Source of the DNA: Bacillus manliponensis
GTDB lineage: Bacteria > Bacillota > Bacilli > Bacillales > Bacillaceae_G
Length of the DNA stretch: 64,000 bases
Direction: 5' to 3'
Assembly: GCF_000712595.1 (NCBI RefSeq)
Contig: NZ_JOTN01000011.1
Location: 78,593-142,592 of the forward strand
Shown: piece by piece, positions 50,099 through 58,140 of the stretch
Numbering within the stretch: the first letter of the stretch is position 1
How the letters are laid out: every line of letters begins with the position of its first letter
Program-made: the position numbers and the translations under genes
Notes under the pieces: model-generated
Database searches by the model: none
What the model saw: only the letters and a program-made list of their open reading frames with translations
Told to the model about the DNA's origin: nothing

Positions 50099-51007
50099 AT
50101 GCTTCGTTATTCATTACTCGTTTTACTAGGGGCATGCAGCTACGGTATTTTAGCAATCTTTGTGAAATTTGCATATAGTGAAGGGTTTTCACTTGGAGAA
50201 GTAATTGGAAGTCAATATTTGTTCGGTTGGTTCATACTTCTTTCGATTACATTATTATTCTCTAGACATCGCGTTCCATTCAAACAAGCAATTATTTTAT
50301 TTATCGCTGGTACGTCAGCAAGTTTAACAGGTATTTTTTATTACGGTTCACTACAAACAGTACCTGCTTCCATTGCAATTGTGCTATTATTCCAATTCGT
50401 TTGGATTGGTATTATTATTGAAGCAGTTGCAACAAAAACATTTCCATCAAAAGAAAAGATTATTTCTGTTATCTTCTTACTTGCTGGAACATTTTTATCG
50501 AGCGGATTATTTGAACAATCAGCAGGAAGCATTGATATGAAAGGAATCTTCTTTGGACTATTATCGGCCGTTGCATTTGCTTTTTATATTTTTGTGAGTG
50601 GAAAAGTAGCCGTTGAAATCCCTTCATTACCACGCGGAGTCACACTTATGGCAGGAGCATTAACGTTAGTTATGATTATTTTCCCGCCAACATTTTTATA
50701 TGACGGTGCACTTGCAGCAGGGCTTTGGAAATATGGCTTAGGACTTGGTATTTTTAGTATCGTGATCCCATCTATTGCCTTTACAATTGGGATTCCAAAA
50801 ATCGGTTCTGGTCTTGCAACTATTTTAGGAGCTGCGGAACTACCAGTCACAACAATTTTATCTGTATTCTTATTAAAAGAAGCTGTACTGACTTCTCAGT
50901 GGGTAGGCGTTACGCTTATCTTAATCGGAATTGCAATTCCACAAATCGCATTTGCATTACGTGGAAAATATACGAAACGTCCTGTCCATGAAAAAATGGC
51001 AGCATAA
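50099..51007 (+). CDS. DMT superfamily (EamA) transporter
   Basis: This 302-residue protein has ten membrane segments in two EamA repeats, the second with the typical GIPKIGSGLATILGAAELPV. The substrate is a small metabolite or drug, not predictable. ATG 50099 follows GGAGGGGTCGG. A terminator follows, then hairpin repeat K. Confidence 0.92.
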   Translation: MLRYSLLVLLGACSYGILAIFVKFAYSEGFSLGEVIGSQYLFGWFILLSITLLFSRHRVPFKQAIILFIAGTSASLTGIFYYGSLQTVPASIAIVLLFQFVWIGIIIEAVATKTFPSKEKIISVIFLLAGTFLSSGLFEQSAGSIDMKGIFFGLLSAVAFAFYIFVSGKVAVEIPSLPRGVTLMAGALTLVMIIFPPTFLYDGALAAGLWKYGLGLGIFSIVIPSIAFTIGIPKIGSGLATILGAAELPVTTILSVFLLKEAVLTSQWVGVTLILIGIAIPQIAFALRGKYTKRPVHEKMAA

Positions 51008-51008
51008 C

Positions 51009-51038
51009 AAAAGGAGAGCATATTGTTGCTCTCCTTTT
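51009..51038 (+). terminator. Terminator of the DMT gene
   Basis: The stem AAAAGGAGAGCA/TGCTCTCCTTTT begins two bases after the stop codon. Confidence 0.8.
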
Positions 51039-51040
51039 TC

Positions 51041-51198
51041 TTTATCCCGCATTAACGTGCTGTAATACTCCCACCTCAAAACTTGAGGAGTGCAAAGAAG
51101 TTTAGGTGGGAGATACACAGCACGTAAAAGCCCGATTGGTCGGGCTAATAATCAGTGGGGGATGGAGAAAACCCCCACTGATTAAAGTTTCACTTTAT
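51041..51198 (-). repeat. bcr1-type hairpin repeat, full-length copy K, reverse orientation
   Basis: TTTAT flanks lie at 51041-51045 and 51194-51198. All three stems are perfect or nearly so. It is the only copy of this window in the minus orientation. Confidence 0.87.
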
Positions 51199-51200
51199 AA

Positions 51201-51953
51201 TTAACTCGTCCCTTTTCGTATACGCTCTGCCATAACCGATAGTAAAAACTTTGGAAGCACGAATTGTCGTTTGATTCGTTTTGGTTCTTTTATTAACCTG
51301 TATAACCATTCCGTTCCTGTATCTCTCATTACCTTTGGTGCCCTCTTCACATTCCCAGACAAAATATCAATCATGCCACCAACCCCAATTGATAATGGTA
51401 CGTTTAATTGTTTCAAGTTGTTATGAATGAATTGTTCTTGGCGCGGAGAACCTAAACCTACAAGCAAAAGATGGGGCCCAAACTGTTGGATACAACTTTT
51501 TACATGTTCTAATTCTTCTCCCTGAATAAAACCATGCATCCCCTCAAATGTAGCATAAGGGAATTGTGCTTTTAAAGTCCGAATTGCTTTTTCATTATTT
51601 TCTGGCGTAGCACCAAAAAGAAAAACACGATAGCTTTTTTCATTGCAGTATGAGATTAAATCATGTGTCAAATCTGCACCTGTTACACGTTCTTTTAACT
51701 TTCCATTTAAAATTTTGGAACCAATAATTACACCAATACCATCAGCTGTAATTGTATCTGCCTCTAACAATAAATTTCGAAACTGAATAGATTCTTCACA
51801 ATCCCCATTAGCAGACATAACAATTTCAGGGTTTGCTGTTACAACAAATCGTGGTTTATCATCTTGTTTACTTAGCCACTCTTTTAACATATGTAACACT
51901 TCGCTATATTTCGAACTACAAAACGGTATTCCTTTTATATATTGCTTTTCCAT
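51201..51953 (-). CDS. tagA: WecG/TagA/CpsF family glycosyltransferase
   Basis: This 250-residue membrane-associated enzyme should add N-acetylmannosamine to undecaprenyl-PP-GlcNAc, making the linkage unit of wall polymers. Conserved motifs are TANPEIVMSA, ADGIGVI, GLGSPRQEQFI and GVGGMIDILSG. In cereus-group cells the product probably feeds secondary cell wall polysaccharide synthesis. It stands alone, with a repeat three bases after its stop codon. ATG 51953 follows AAGGGGAAT. Confidence 0.92.
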   Translation of the reverse strand: MEKQYIKGIPFCSSKYSEVLHMLKEWLSKQDDKPRFVVTANPEIVMSANGDCEESIQFRNLLLEADTITADGIGVIIGSKILNGKLKERVTGADLTHDLISYCNEKSYRVFLFGATPENNEKAIRTLKAQFPYATFEGMHGFIQGEELEHVKSCIQQFGPHLLLVGLGSPRQEQFIHNNLKQLNVPLSIGVGGMIDILSGNVKRAPKVMRDTGTEWLYRLIKEPKRIKRQFVLPKFLLSVMAERIRKGTS

Positions 51954-52033
51954 GATTCATTCCCCTTACATTTTCAAAAAACTTTCTCAACATCCACATA
52001 GTGTTTTTTTATTTTAGTATATTCAAAAATACA

Positions 52034-52048
52034 TTATAATAATGACAA
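52034..52048 (+). promoter_or_regulatory. -10 region overlapping a PerR/Fur-like box
   Basis: TTATAATAATGACAA contains TATAAT (52035-52040) and agrees at 12 or 13 of 15 positions with the PerR consensus TTATAATNATTATAA. The -35 region is weak. Confidence 0.35.
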
Positions 52049-52113
52049 TACAGGTTTTACCTCTCCCAATTTTATATTTATATATTTGATCGGTTCCGCC
52101 GATCATTTTTTTT
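52047..52113 (+). ncRNA. Candidate small RNA with C-rich loop
   Basis: Between the divergent end of tagA and the gene at 52200 lies a plus-strand terminator with no gene before it: stem TGATCGG/CCGATCA (52087-52093 with 52099-52105) followed by eight T. A TATAAT at 52035 would start a transcript of about 67 bases. The free region holds ACCTCTCCC, which could pair with ribosome binding sites. Confidence 0.45.
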
Positions 52114-52199
52114 GTTATTTTATATAGTACAAAAAACATACCTTACAGCACTATATACCTTTTCTATTTTATCATTCGTCATAAAAATATTCAAAATTT

Positions 52200-52748
52200 T
52201 TAAAACAAATACTTTCTTCCATTACCAGTACAAACTTCATTACGAACAACAAATCGATTACAACACCATAAAGTAAAGAAAATGAGAACAGAAAATAATA
52301 ACACTGTATGAAAAACCGCCTCAATATTTAATGAAACATCCCCTACACTTTGATTATTCGTGACTTTTATGAAAACCACAGTAAATAATTTAAAGAACAA
52401 CACACCGTGAAAAAGGCCAATAATAAGCGCTCCACTGCTAACAATGATTTGTTCATAAAAAAAGATTAGCCGTATTTGTTTTAGACCTCTTCCACAAAGG
52501 TCTTGCCTTGGTATGTGTTTTATCCTATTCTTTAAAAAGATAGCGTTCATACATAACGTACTTATACATAAACATAGCGCTAATAATAGCTTATCGAAAA
52601 AAAACATACCATCCTTAGCTGTTTCAAAATATTGAACTGACGTATAAAAAAAGAGAAACGTAACAATAAAAGCCAACCAAAGAAAGTAATAAAAAAACAC
52701 TCTAACATGACACCTTATATTTTCCAAGGCACATTGAAATACGATCAT
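52200..52748 (-). CDS. Truncated or minimal BceB-type permease
   Basis: This 182-residue protein has four membrane segments and aligns in layout with the N-terminal FtsX part of bacitracin-type ABC permeases (start FQCALENIRCHVRVFF, then a middle KQIRLIFFYEQIIVSSGALI). It lacks the large extracellular domain and the last six segments. It may be a decaying remnant or an independent small protein. ATG 52748 follows GGGGG at 11 bases; ATG 52778 has no site. Confidence 0.55.
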   Translation of the reverse strand: MIVFQCALENIRCHVRVFFYYFLWLAFIVTFLFFYTSVQYFETAKDGMFFFDKLLLALCLCISTLCMNAIFLKNRIKHIPRQDLCGRGLKQIRLIFFYEQIIVSSGALIIGLFHGVLFFKLFTVVFIKVTNNQSVGDVSLNIEAVFHTVLLFSVLIFFTLWCCNRFVVRNEVCTGNGRKYLF

Positions 52749-52914
52749 GATAAAAATCCCCCAATAATTTCCGAACATGTAACAGACACTTCAGTTAGTG
52801 TATAATATACATTTGTTTTATACATCGTACTAGCAATGCAATGTTATATAAGACTTAAGACTGAAAACGGCTTTTTTTATGATAAAACTAATATAATATA
52901 GCGAGGTGAATATA

Positions 52915-53544
52915 ATGAAACGAACGTTGAAAGCCTTTTTACTTTTATGCCTTTTCGTAATAAGTGGCTGTACATCAGAACAAATAAGCTCTAGTACCAG
53001 TTATACAACTGTAAAACCGTATCATTTAACAAAAGATGATCAAGCATTATTACAATTACTCCCTGTTGAACGAGGTAATATGCAAGTATACGATATCAAC
53101 ATCACCAACAAAAAAGATGAAATGAAAATTTGGCTTGAATACTATCATAATGGACAAAAAGTAAAACATATTGATGCTTTTTCTACTTCCAAATTTACGA
53201 ATGATAAAATACAGCTGTCATTTGGACAACAAGTACTTCAAGATGAAGGTGCCACTCACCAAGCAACTCAGTGGTTTATACATACAACAGATGCTTCAGT
53301 AAATTTTATAGATGACTCTATTCCAAGTTGGAACAGCTCCAGCTTTACCTCTATCGAGGAAGAGAAAAAGATAAATTATAATAAAAAAACAGTTCTTGGA
53401 GCATGGATATATTCAACAGCAGAAGACGGTAGCATATCTTCTATTCCACCGGAAGATGATACATCTGTTCAACAACTCCTAACGCAAAATGAACACGTAT
53501 ATCTATTTATAATAGAATTAAAAAACGGCGATGTTTCCAAATAA
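52915..53544 (+). CDS. Putative lipoprotein
   Basis: This 209-residue protein has a signal peptide and lipobox ISGC (cysteine about residue 19). The mature part is mostly beta (KIWLEYYHNGQKVKHIDAF) and I do not recognise a domain. ATG 52915 follows GCGAGGTG. It lies between two BceB-type permease genes but on the opposite strand, so a link with them is only positional. Confidence 0.78.
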   Translation: MKRTLKAFLLLCLFVISGCTSEQISSSTSYTTVKPYHLTKDDQALLQLLPVERGNMQVYDINITNKKDEMKIWLEYYHNGQKVKHIDAFSTSKFTNDKIQLSFGQQVLQDEGATHQATQWFIHTTDASVNFIDDSIPSWNSSSFTSIEEEKKINYNKKTVLGAWIYSTAEDGSISSIPPEDDTSVQQLLTQNEHVYLFIIELKNGDVSK

Positions 53545-53555
53545 CATCGCCGTTT
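53523..53555. terminator. Bidirectional terminator between lipoprotein and permease genes
   Basis: The stem AAACGGCGATGTT/AACATCGCCGTTT overlaps the lipoprotein stop region and is shared with the convergent gene. Confidence 0.8.
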
Positions 53556-53560
53556 CTTTA

Positions 53561-55459
53561 TCACATAATCCGCTGTTTTATTTGTAAAAAGTAACTTCTT
53601 CTTAAAATGAAGAAACAACATGTATGAATTAATAAGAATGAACCAATCACAAGAAGTGAAGATAGCAGTATCCCACTTATAAACACTTTTTGCAGTGCGA
53701 TATATGCAACACTTGTGTGAACTGCTGCCACAATAAATGGAACAAAAAATAAACATCCCATTTGCACCGTCATAATGTTCTTCATTTCCCCTTCATTCAT
53801 CCCAAGCTTCATAAGCGTCTCATAATATTTCGCATCCGATTCTAAATCTGTAAACAAGCGGAAGTATAAAAAACTCACTGCACATAAATAAAAAATTGTT
53901 CCGACAAACAAACCGATAAATAACATAATGCCAGTTGCCTGACCAATCGCTTCATATGTTGTAACGCGAGACGAAAATTCATATTGCCATTTTTGAAACA
54001 ACTTCTTTTCTAATTGTTCCGCTACATCTGTCGTCTGCTCCCAATCTTTCACTTCATATCCTATATAGCTTGCTGTTTGCGGACTGCCAGCAATCCCTTC
54101 ATACACATCATTTGCAACAACAAATATTTTCCCAGGAAATGCTCCACCTGAAAAAATATTATGTTTCATAACATGAGTAACATGAATTTCTTTTCCACTT
54201 TCAATGAATTGGATGTTTTCACCTTTCAACTCACTTACTATATTTCCTTCTAAACCAAACGAAGGAACACGTGCCGCCTCATTTCCTTTTAGCGCCACCG
54301 TTTCATAACCTAACTTTTTAGCAAATGTATTATAATCTGATTCATTTAAAATGGTGACTACACTATTCTCTTTCACCGCAGATTGAAACTTTACCTTTGC
54401 TTCTACTTTTTCATATTTCACATTTTCCTTTTTAAACGTTGTTTCAATATGTCGTTCATACTGTTCTTTTTGCCCTTGATGCTCATTGTATGTAATAAAA
54501 TTAAATGCAAACGGAACATTTTTCATCGTCTCACTCTTTTGTACATTTAAAAATGCCGCAAACGTTCCAATTGCACAAAAAGCAACTGTCGAAACGATTG
54601 TTACCATGAAGAACATACGTGCATTATCTCTTATGCGGTATGCTAACAACGAAAAGGATAATAAATTCGTTTTTCTCCAATATATATGTTTGCGCTTTTT
54701 CAACACTCTTAATGTAAATACACTAAGCTGTGAGTATAAAAAATACGTACCAATTATGACAATAATGGCAACAGGAAACAATAAAAACATCACACTTCCT
54801 GCATGCGCTGTTATTGATAGCGTATATCCTACAATAAGAAGAACAGCTGCTAATAGCGACAATATAATAGAAGGCTTCGGCTCTTTCTTTGCTTTTCTGT
54901 TCCCTTTTAATAAGGCAATAATTTTTCGGTTTTGTACGAACAAACTTGTTATGAAGGAAACAACAAAAAATAACACCATAAAGACAATGCTTGTTATTTT
55001 CATTGCTTGCACCGGTATATAAAATGGTAAATCACCTAGCTCCATCACCATGCTTGCAAGCATAAAAAACAGCTTTCCAAACAATAACCCTAACCCGATT
55101 CCTGTTGCGAGTGCACTTATACCTACTAACATATTTTCAATAAAAATCATACGAACAAGCTGGAACTTCGTCATACCATGCATCACAAAAATACCGAATT
55201 CTTTATTCCGCATCTTTAAAAATGAGCTCACAGCATAAAAAATGAAGAAAAACGAAAAGAAGTAAATAATGAACTCAGCTGTAATCATTCCTTGCCGAAC
55301 TGCACCTGGTACTTTCTCTCCATCTGTAATATGTGGATGATAAATAAACAAAGCATATAAAAAAAATACCGTAATTGAAAATGCACTACTCAAATAATAC
55401 GCACCGTACGCACGCATATTTTGACTAACATTTTTAAACGCGAGCCGAGAAAACGTCAT
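53561..55459 (-). CDS. BceB-type ABC transporter permease, no adjacent ATPase
   Basis: This 632-residue, ten-segment permease of peptide-antibiotic resistance transporters has two FtsX domains and a large extracellular domain (about 310-500) between segments seven and eight. Normally bceA-type ATPase genes lie directly upstream and a BceRS system is near; none is present here. ATG 55459 follows GAGGAGGGG. A short upstream frame overlaps the start. Confidence 0.87.
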   Translation of the reverse strand: MTFSRLAFKNVSQNMRAYGAYYLSSAFSITVFFLYALFIYHPHITDGEKVPGAVRQGMITAEFIIYFFSFFFIFYAVSSFLKMRNKEFGIFVMHGMTKFQLVRMIFIENMLVGISALATGIGLGLLFGKLFFMLASMVMELGDLPFYIPVQAMKITSIVFMVLFFVVSFITSLFVQNRKIIALLKGNRKAKKEPKPSIILSLLAAVLLIVGYTLSITAHAGSVMFLLFPVAIIVIIGTYFLYSQLSVFTLRVLKKRKHIYWRKTNLLSFSLLAYRIRDNARMFFMVTIVSTVAFCAIGTFAAFLNVQKSETMKNVPFAFNFITYNEHQGQKEQYERHIETTFKKENVKYEKVEAKVKFQSAVKENSVVTILNESDYNTFAKKLGYETVALKGNEAARVPSFGLEGNIVSELKGENIQFIESGKEIHVTHVMKHNIFSGGAFPGKIFVVANDVYEGIAGSPQTASYIGYEVKDWEQTTDVAEQLEKKLFQKWQYEFSSRVTTYEAIGQATGIMLFIGLFVGTIFYLCAVSFLYFRLFTDLESDAKYYETLMKLGMNEGEMKNIMTVQMGCLFFVPFIVAAVHTSVAYIALQKVFISGILLSSLLVIGSFLLIHTCCFFILRRSYFLQIKQRIM

Positions 55460-55502
55460 CTTTTCGTCCCCTCCTCGCTGTTCTTATCAACATATGTATC
55501 AT
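55434..55502 (-). CDS. Short upstream frame overlapping the permease start
   Basis: A 22-codon frame (MIHMLIRTARRGRKDDVFSA) starts at ATG 55502 after AAGGAG and ends 24 bases inside the permease gene. A 10-base hairpin CCATTCTTCT/AGAAGAATGG (55520-55529 with 55542-55551) stands just before it. It may be a regulatory leader peptide, or chance. Confidence 0.35.
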   Translation of the reverse strand: MIHMLIRTARRGRKDDVFSARV

Positions 55503-55605
55503 CGTTAACATCTCCTTATCCATTCTTCTCTTTTACTATAAAGAAGAATGGATAAAGAAAACATCGAACTCTCTTACAGAAAATATGTATAACCTTACAT
55601 TTTTG

Positions 55606-56019
55606 TCATTTTTCAATTGTTTCGTTCATGTATTGCTTTAAGAGCTGATAATCTTCTGGAAACGAAAGTGGTATCGCTTTAAGCTCATCGAATCGCTTCC
55701 ATTCTACTTTATAAATGAGTCCATCTGGATCTTGAATCTTCTTTTCTCCACCAATGATTTTCACAACATAATAGTGAACGTGCACCGGAACACCAAAGGT
55801 AATACCTATTTTTTCATGTACTTTTTCAACTACTTCGATTTCATATCCCGTCTCTTCCCACACTTCACGTATACAACACTCTTCTAACAATTCTCCTTCT
55901 TCTCTACCACCAGAAGGTACCGACCACAACTTTTCCTCACCAGGTTGCCCTTGCAATACCATTAACACTTCATTTCTCTCATTTATACAAATTGCTGCTG
56001 CTCCAATCCAACGTTTCAT
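55606..56019 (-). CDS. NUDIX hydrolase
   Basis: This 137-residue enzyme hydrolyses a nucleoside diphosphate linked to another group. The Nudix box is complete: GGREEGELLEECCIREVWEE followed by TGY (about residues 37-59). The substrate is unknown. ATG 56019 follows GGGAGGGG. Confidence 0.92.
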   Translation of the reverse strand: MKRWIGAAAICINERNEVLMVLQGQPGEEKLWSVPSGGREEGELLEECCIREVWEETGYEIEVVEKVHEKIGITFGVPVHVHYYVVKIIGGEKKIQDPDGLIYKVEWKRFDELKAIPLSFPEDYQLLKQYMNETIEK

Positions 56020-56144
56020 TTCATCCCCTCCCTTACATATTATTCTATTTCTCTATAGTCTTTTCCTCGAAAAAAGAGGAAACATCTCTTTTCTTAGCGA
56101 ATATTTTTAGCAGATTTATAGTTAAAAACAAGCGGAAGAATGAG

Positions 56145-56348
56145 ATGATGATTTCTAAATATGTCGTGAACTGTTTATTTTGCGAAGAAAACAGAGATTC
56201 CCGTCATACAGTTGTCACCGTTGCAGCTTCTTCTAACTTTTATGCCCTTCAAAAAGTAGAAACAGAATGTAAGCGCCGTTTTGGCAAAGGAGTTCTATTA
56301 GAAACTGAAATCATCGAAATGACCAAGCCTACAAAAAAAGAAAGCTGA
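56145..56348 (+). CDS. Small hypothetical protein
   Basis: This 67-residue protein (MMISKYVVNCLFCEENRDSR) has one CxxC-like pair (CLFC) and a basic helix. I do not recognise it. The start at 56145 or 56148 follows only a weak GGAAGA. It ends in a terminator shared with the ABC exporter genes. Confidence 0.6.
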   Translation: MMISKYVVNCLFCEENRDSRHTVVTVAASSNFYALQKVETECKRRFGKGVLLETEIIEMTKPTKKES

Positions 56349-56368
56349 TCTCCTTGATCAGCTTTCTT
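56338..56368. terminator. Bidirectional terminator between small gene and ABC exporter
   Basis: The stem AAGAAAGCTGATC/GATCAGCTTTCTT has A and T runs on the two sides. Confidence 0.8.
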
Positions 56369-56373
56369 TCACC

Positions 56374-58140
56374 TTATAAAGCTTTTTGCAAACTTCCTTT
56401 ATTTTGTAGTAAATACATATTGTAATATAACCCTTGCTCTGCTAACAGTTCCTGATGTGTACCTCTTTCAACAATTTGACCATCGTGCATCACAAATATT
56501 TGATCTGCATCTTGAATTGTTGATAGTCGGTGTGCAATTGCTATTGTTGTTCTACCTTTTCGCATACGCTGCAGCGCCGTTTGAATAGCATCTTCCGTCT
56601 CTGTATCAATATTTGCCGTTGCTTCATCTAATACTAATACTTTTGGATTTGTTGCAATCGTTCTTGCAAATGCAATCAATTGACGCTGCCCACTAGAAAA
56701 TGCTGCACCGCGCTCAACAACCTCTGTATCGTACCCGTTTGGTAACTGTTCAATGAAAGTATTTGCCTGCACAAACTTTGCAGCCTCTTCAATTTCTTCA
56801 TCTGTAATACTATCATCATACATACGAATATTTTTCTTTACCGTTCCAGCAAATAAGAACGCATCTTGCAAAACGAGACCAATGCGTTTTCTAACTTCTT
56901 TTTCTTGAAATCTTTCTAAATCCACACCGTCAATCGTAATTTCACCTTTATTTACATCATAAAAACGCATGAGTAAGTTCATAATTGTACTCTTTCCACT
57001 TCCGGTATGGCCAACAAATGCAACTGTTTGACCAGGCTTGACACGAAAAGACACATTCTTTAATACATCACGCTTTCCATCATACGAAAACGTTACATTA
57101 TGAAATTCGATTTCTCCTTCTGTTACCACTGGATTTTCATTTCCTTTTTGCGTTGGAGCTAAGTCTTTCTCATCCATTAAATGAAACACACGTGAAGAGG
57201 AAACAATTGCTTGCTGGAAGAAAGAAAGTTTCATCATTAGTTCATTTACCGGCTCAAAAAAACGATGAATATAGTTTACAAATGCATATAATACCCCAAC
57301 TTCTACTGGGCTCTTTAATGCATCAATCCCAAATAGCATTAGCACTACTACAATCGCTAAAATATGAACAAGGTCCGTTGCCGGTCTTAAAAAAAGCGCA
57401 TCAAACTTTAATGTACGTCGCCCCGCACCGTAATGTTTCTCATTTATTTCTTCAAATTCTTTCCGCATACGTTTTTGTTGACGGAAAACTTGCACAATAT
57501 TCATCCCTTGAATTGACTCATTTAATTTTGCATTTAAAATACTTAATTGACTACGCACCTCTAAGTAAAATACTGAACTCTTTCGGCGATATAACGTCAT
57601 AATCGTAATCATAATTGGAATTAACAATATCGAGATAAGAGCAAGTTTTATATCTAATAAAAACATCGCTGTTAAAATACCAACTAAGAAAACAATATTT
57701 TTTACAAACGTCGATAACACACTCACATAAAATTCCTTAATCGCCTCTGTATCATTGGTCACCCGTGAAACAATTGTACCAATCGGAGTACGATCAAAAA
57801 AGCTAAGTGATAACTTTTGAACATGTTCATACACTTCTACACGTATATCTTGCACAATTTTAAATGCGATATTTTGAAAGAACAATAGATTTAAGTACGT
57901 AAATAATACTTTCAAAAGATGCGCAGCCATGTAAACAATAAACAATGTTAATAGTGCTGATTGTTCAAAGTTTTTCGGTACTAAATGTTCATCAATAAAT
58001 TTCTTGATTAAAAAAGGACCTAACATTTCTGCTGCTGTTGCAACAACTAAAAACAAAAATGCAAATGTTAACAAGCCTTTATACGGCTTCATGTACGCTA
58101 ATAAACGCCATAAGTCACTGCGCTTTTTCTTCTCTTCCAT
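56374..58140 (-). CDS. Heterodimeric ABC exporter half, catalytic-Glu subunit (YheH/BmrD-like)
   Basis: This 588-residue half-transporter has six membrane segments (1-310) and an ATPase domain. Walker A is GHTGSGKS, Walker B is VLVLDEATANID with the catalytic glutamate, but the signature is degenerate, FSSGQRQ instead of LSGGQ. It starts directly after the stop of the partner gene. With its partner it matches drug exporters such as BmrCD (YheI/YheH). Confidence 0.9.
   Translation of the reverse strand: MEEKKKRSDLWRLLAYMKPYKGLLTFAFLFLVVATAAEMLGPFLIKKFIDEHLVPKNFEQSALLTLFIVYMAAHLLKVLFTYLNLLFFQNIAFKIVQDIRVEVYEHVQKLSLSFFDRTPIGTIVSRVTNDTEAIKEFYVSVLSTFVKNIVFLVGILTAMFLLDIKLALISILLIPIMITIMTLYRRKSSVFYLEVRSQLSILNAKLNESIQGMNIVQVFRQQKRMRKEFEEINEKHYGAGRRTLKFDALFLRPATDLVHILAIVVVLMLFGIDALKSPVEVGVLYAFVNYIHRFFEPVNELMMKLSFFQQAIVSSSRVFHLMDEKDLAPTQKGNENPVVTEGEIEFHNVTFSYDGKRDVLKNVSFRVKPGQTVAFVGHTGSGKSTIMNLLMRFYDVNKGEITIDGVDLERFQEKEVRKRIGLVLQDAFLFAGTVKKNIRMYDDSITDEEIEEAAKFVQANTFIEQLPNGYDTEVVERGAAFSSGQRQLIAFARTIATNPKVLVLDEATANIDTETEDAIQTALQRMRKGRTTIAIAHRLSTIQDADQIFVMHDGQIVERGTHQELLAEQGLYYNMYLLQNKGSLQKAL

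Noticed and set aside
51041-51198. Repeat K as the terminator of tagA or the DMT gene
   Set aside because: The DMT gene has its own terminator just before it, and the element matches the mobile repeat family with TTTAT flanks. It could still stop transcription by chance.
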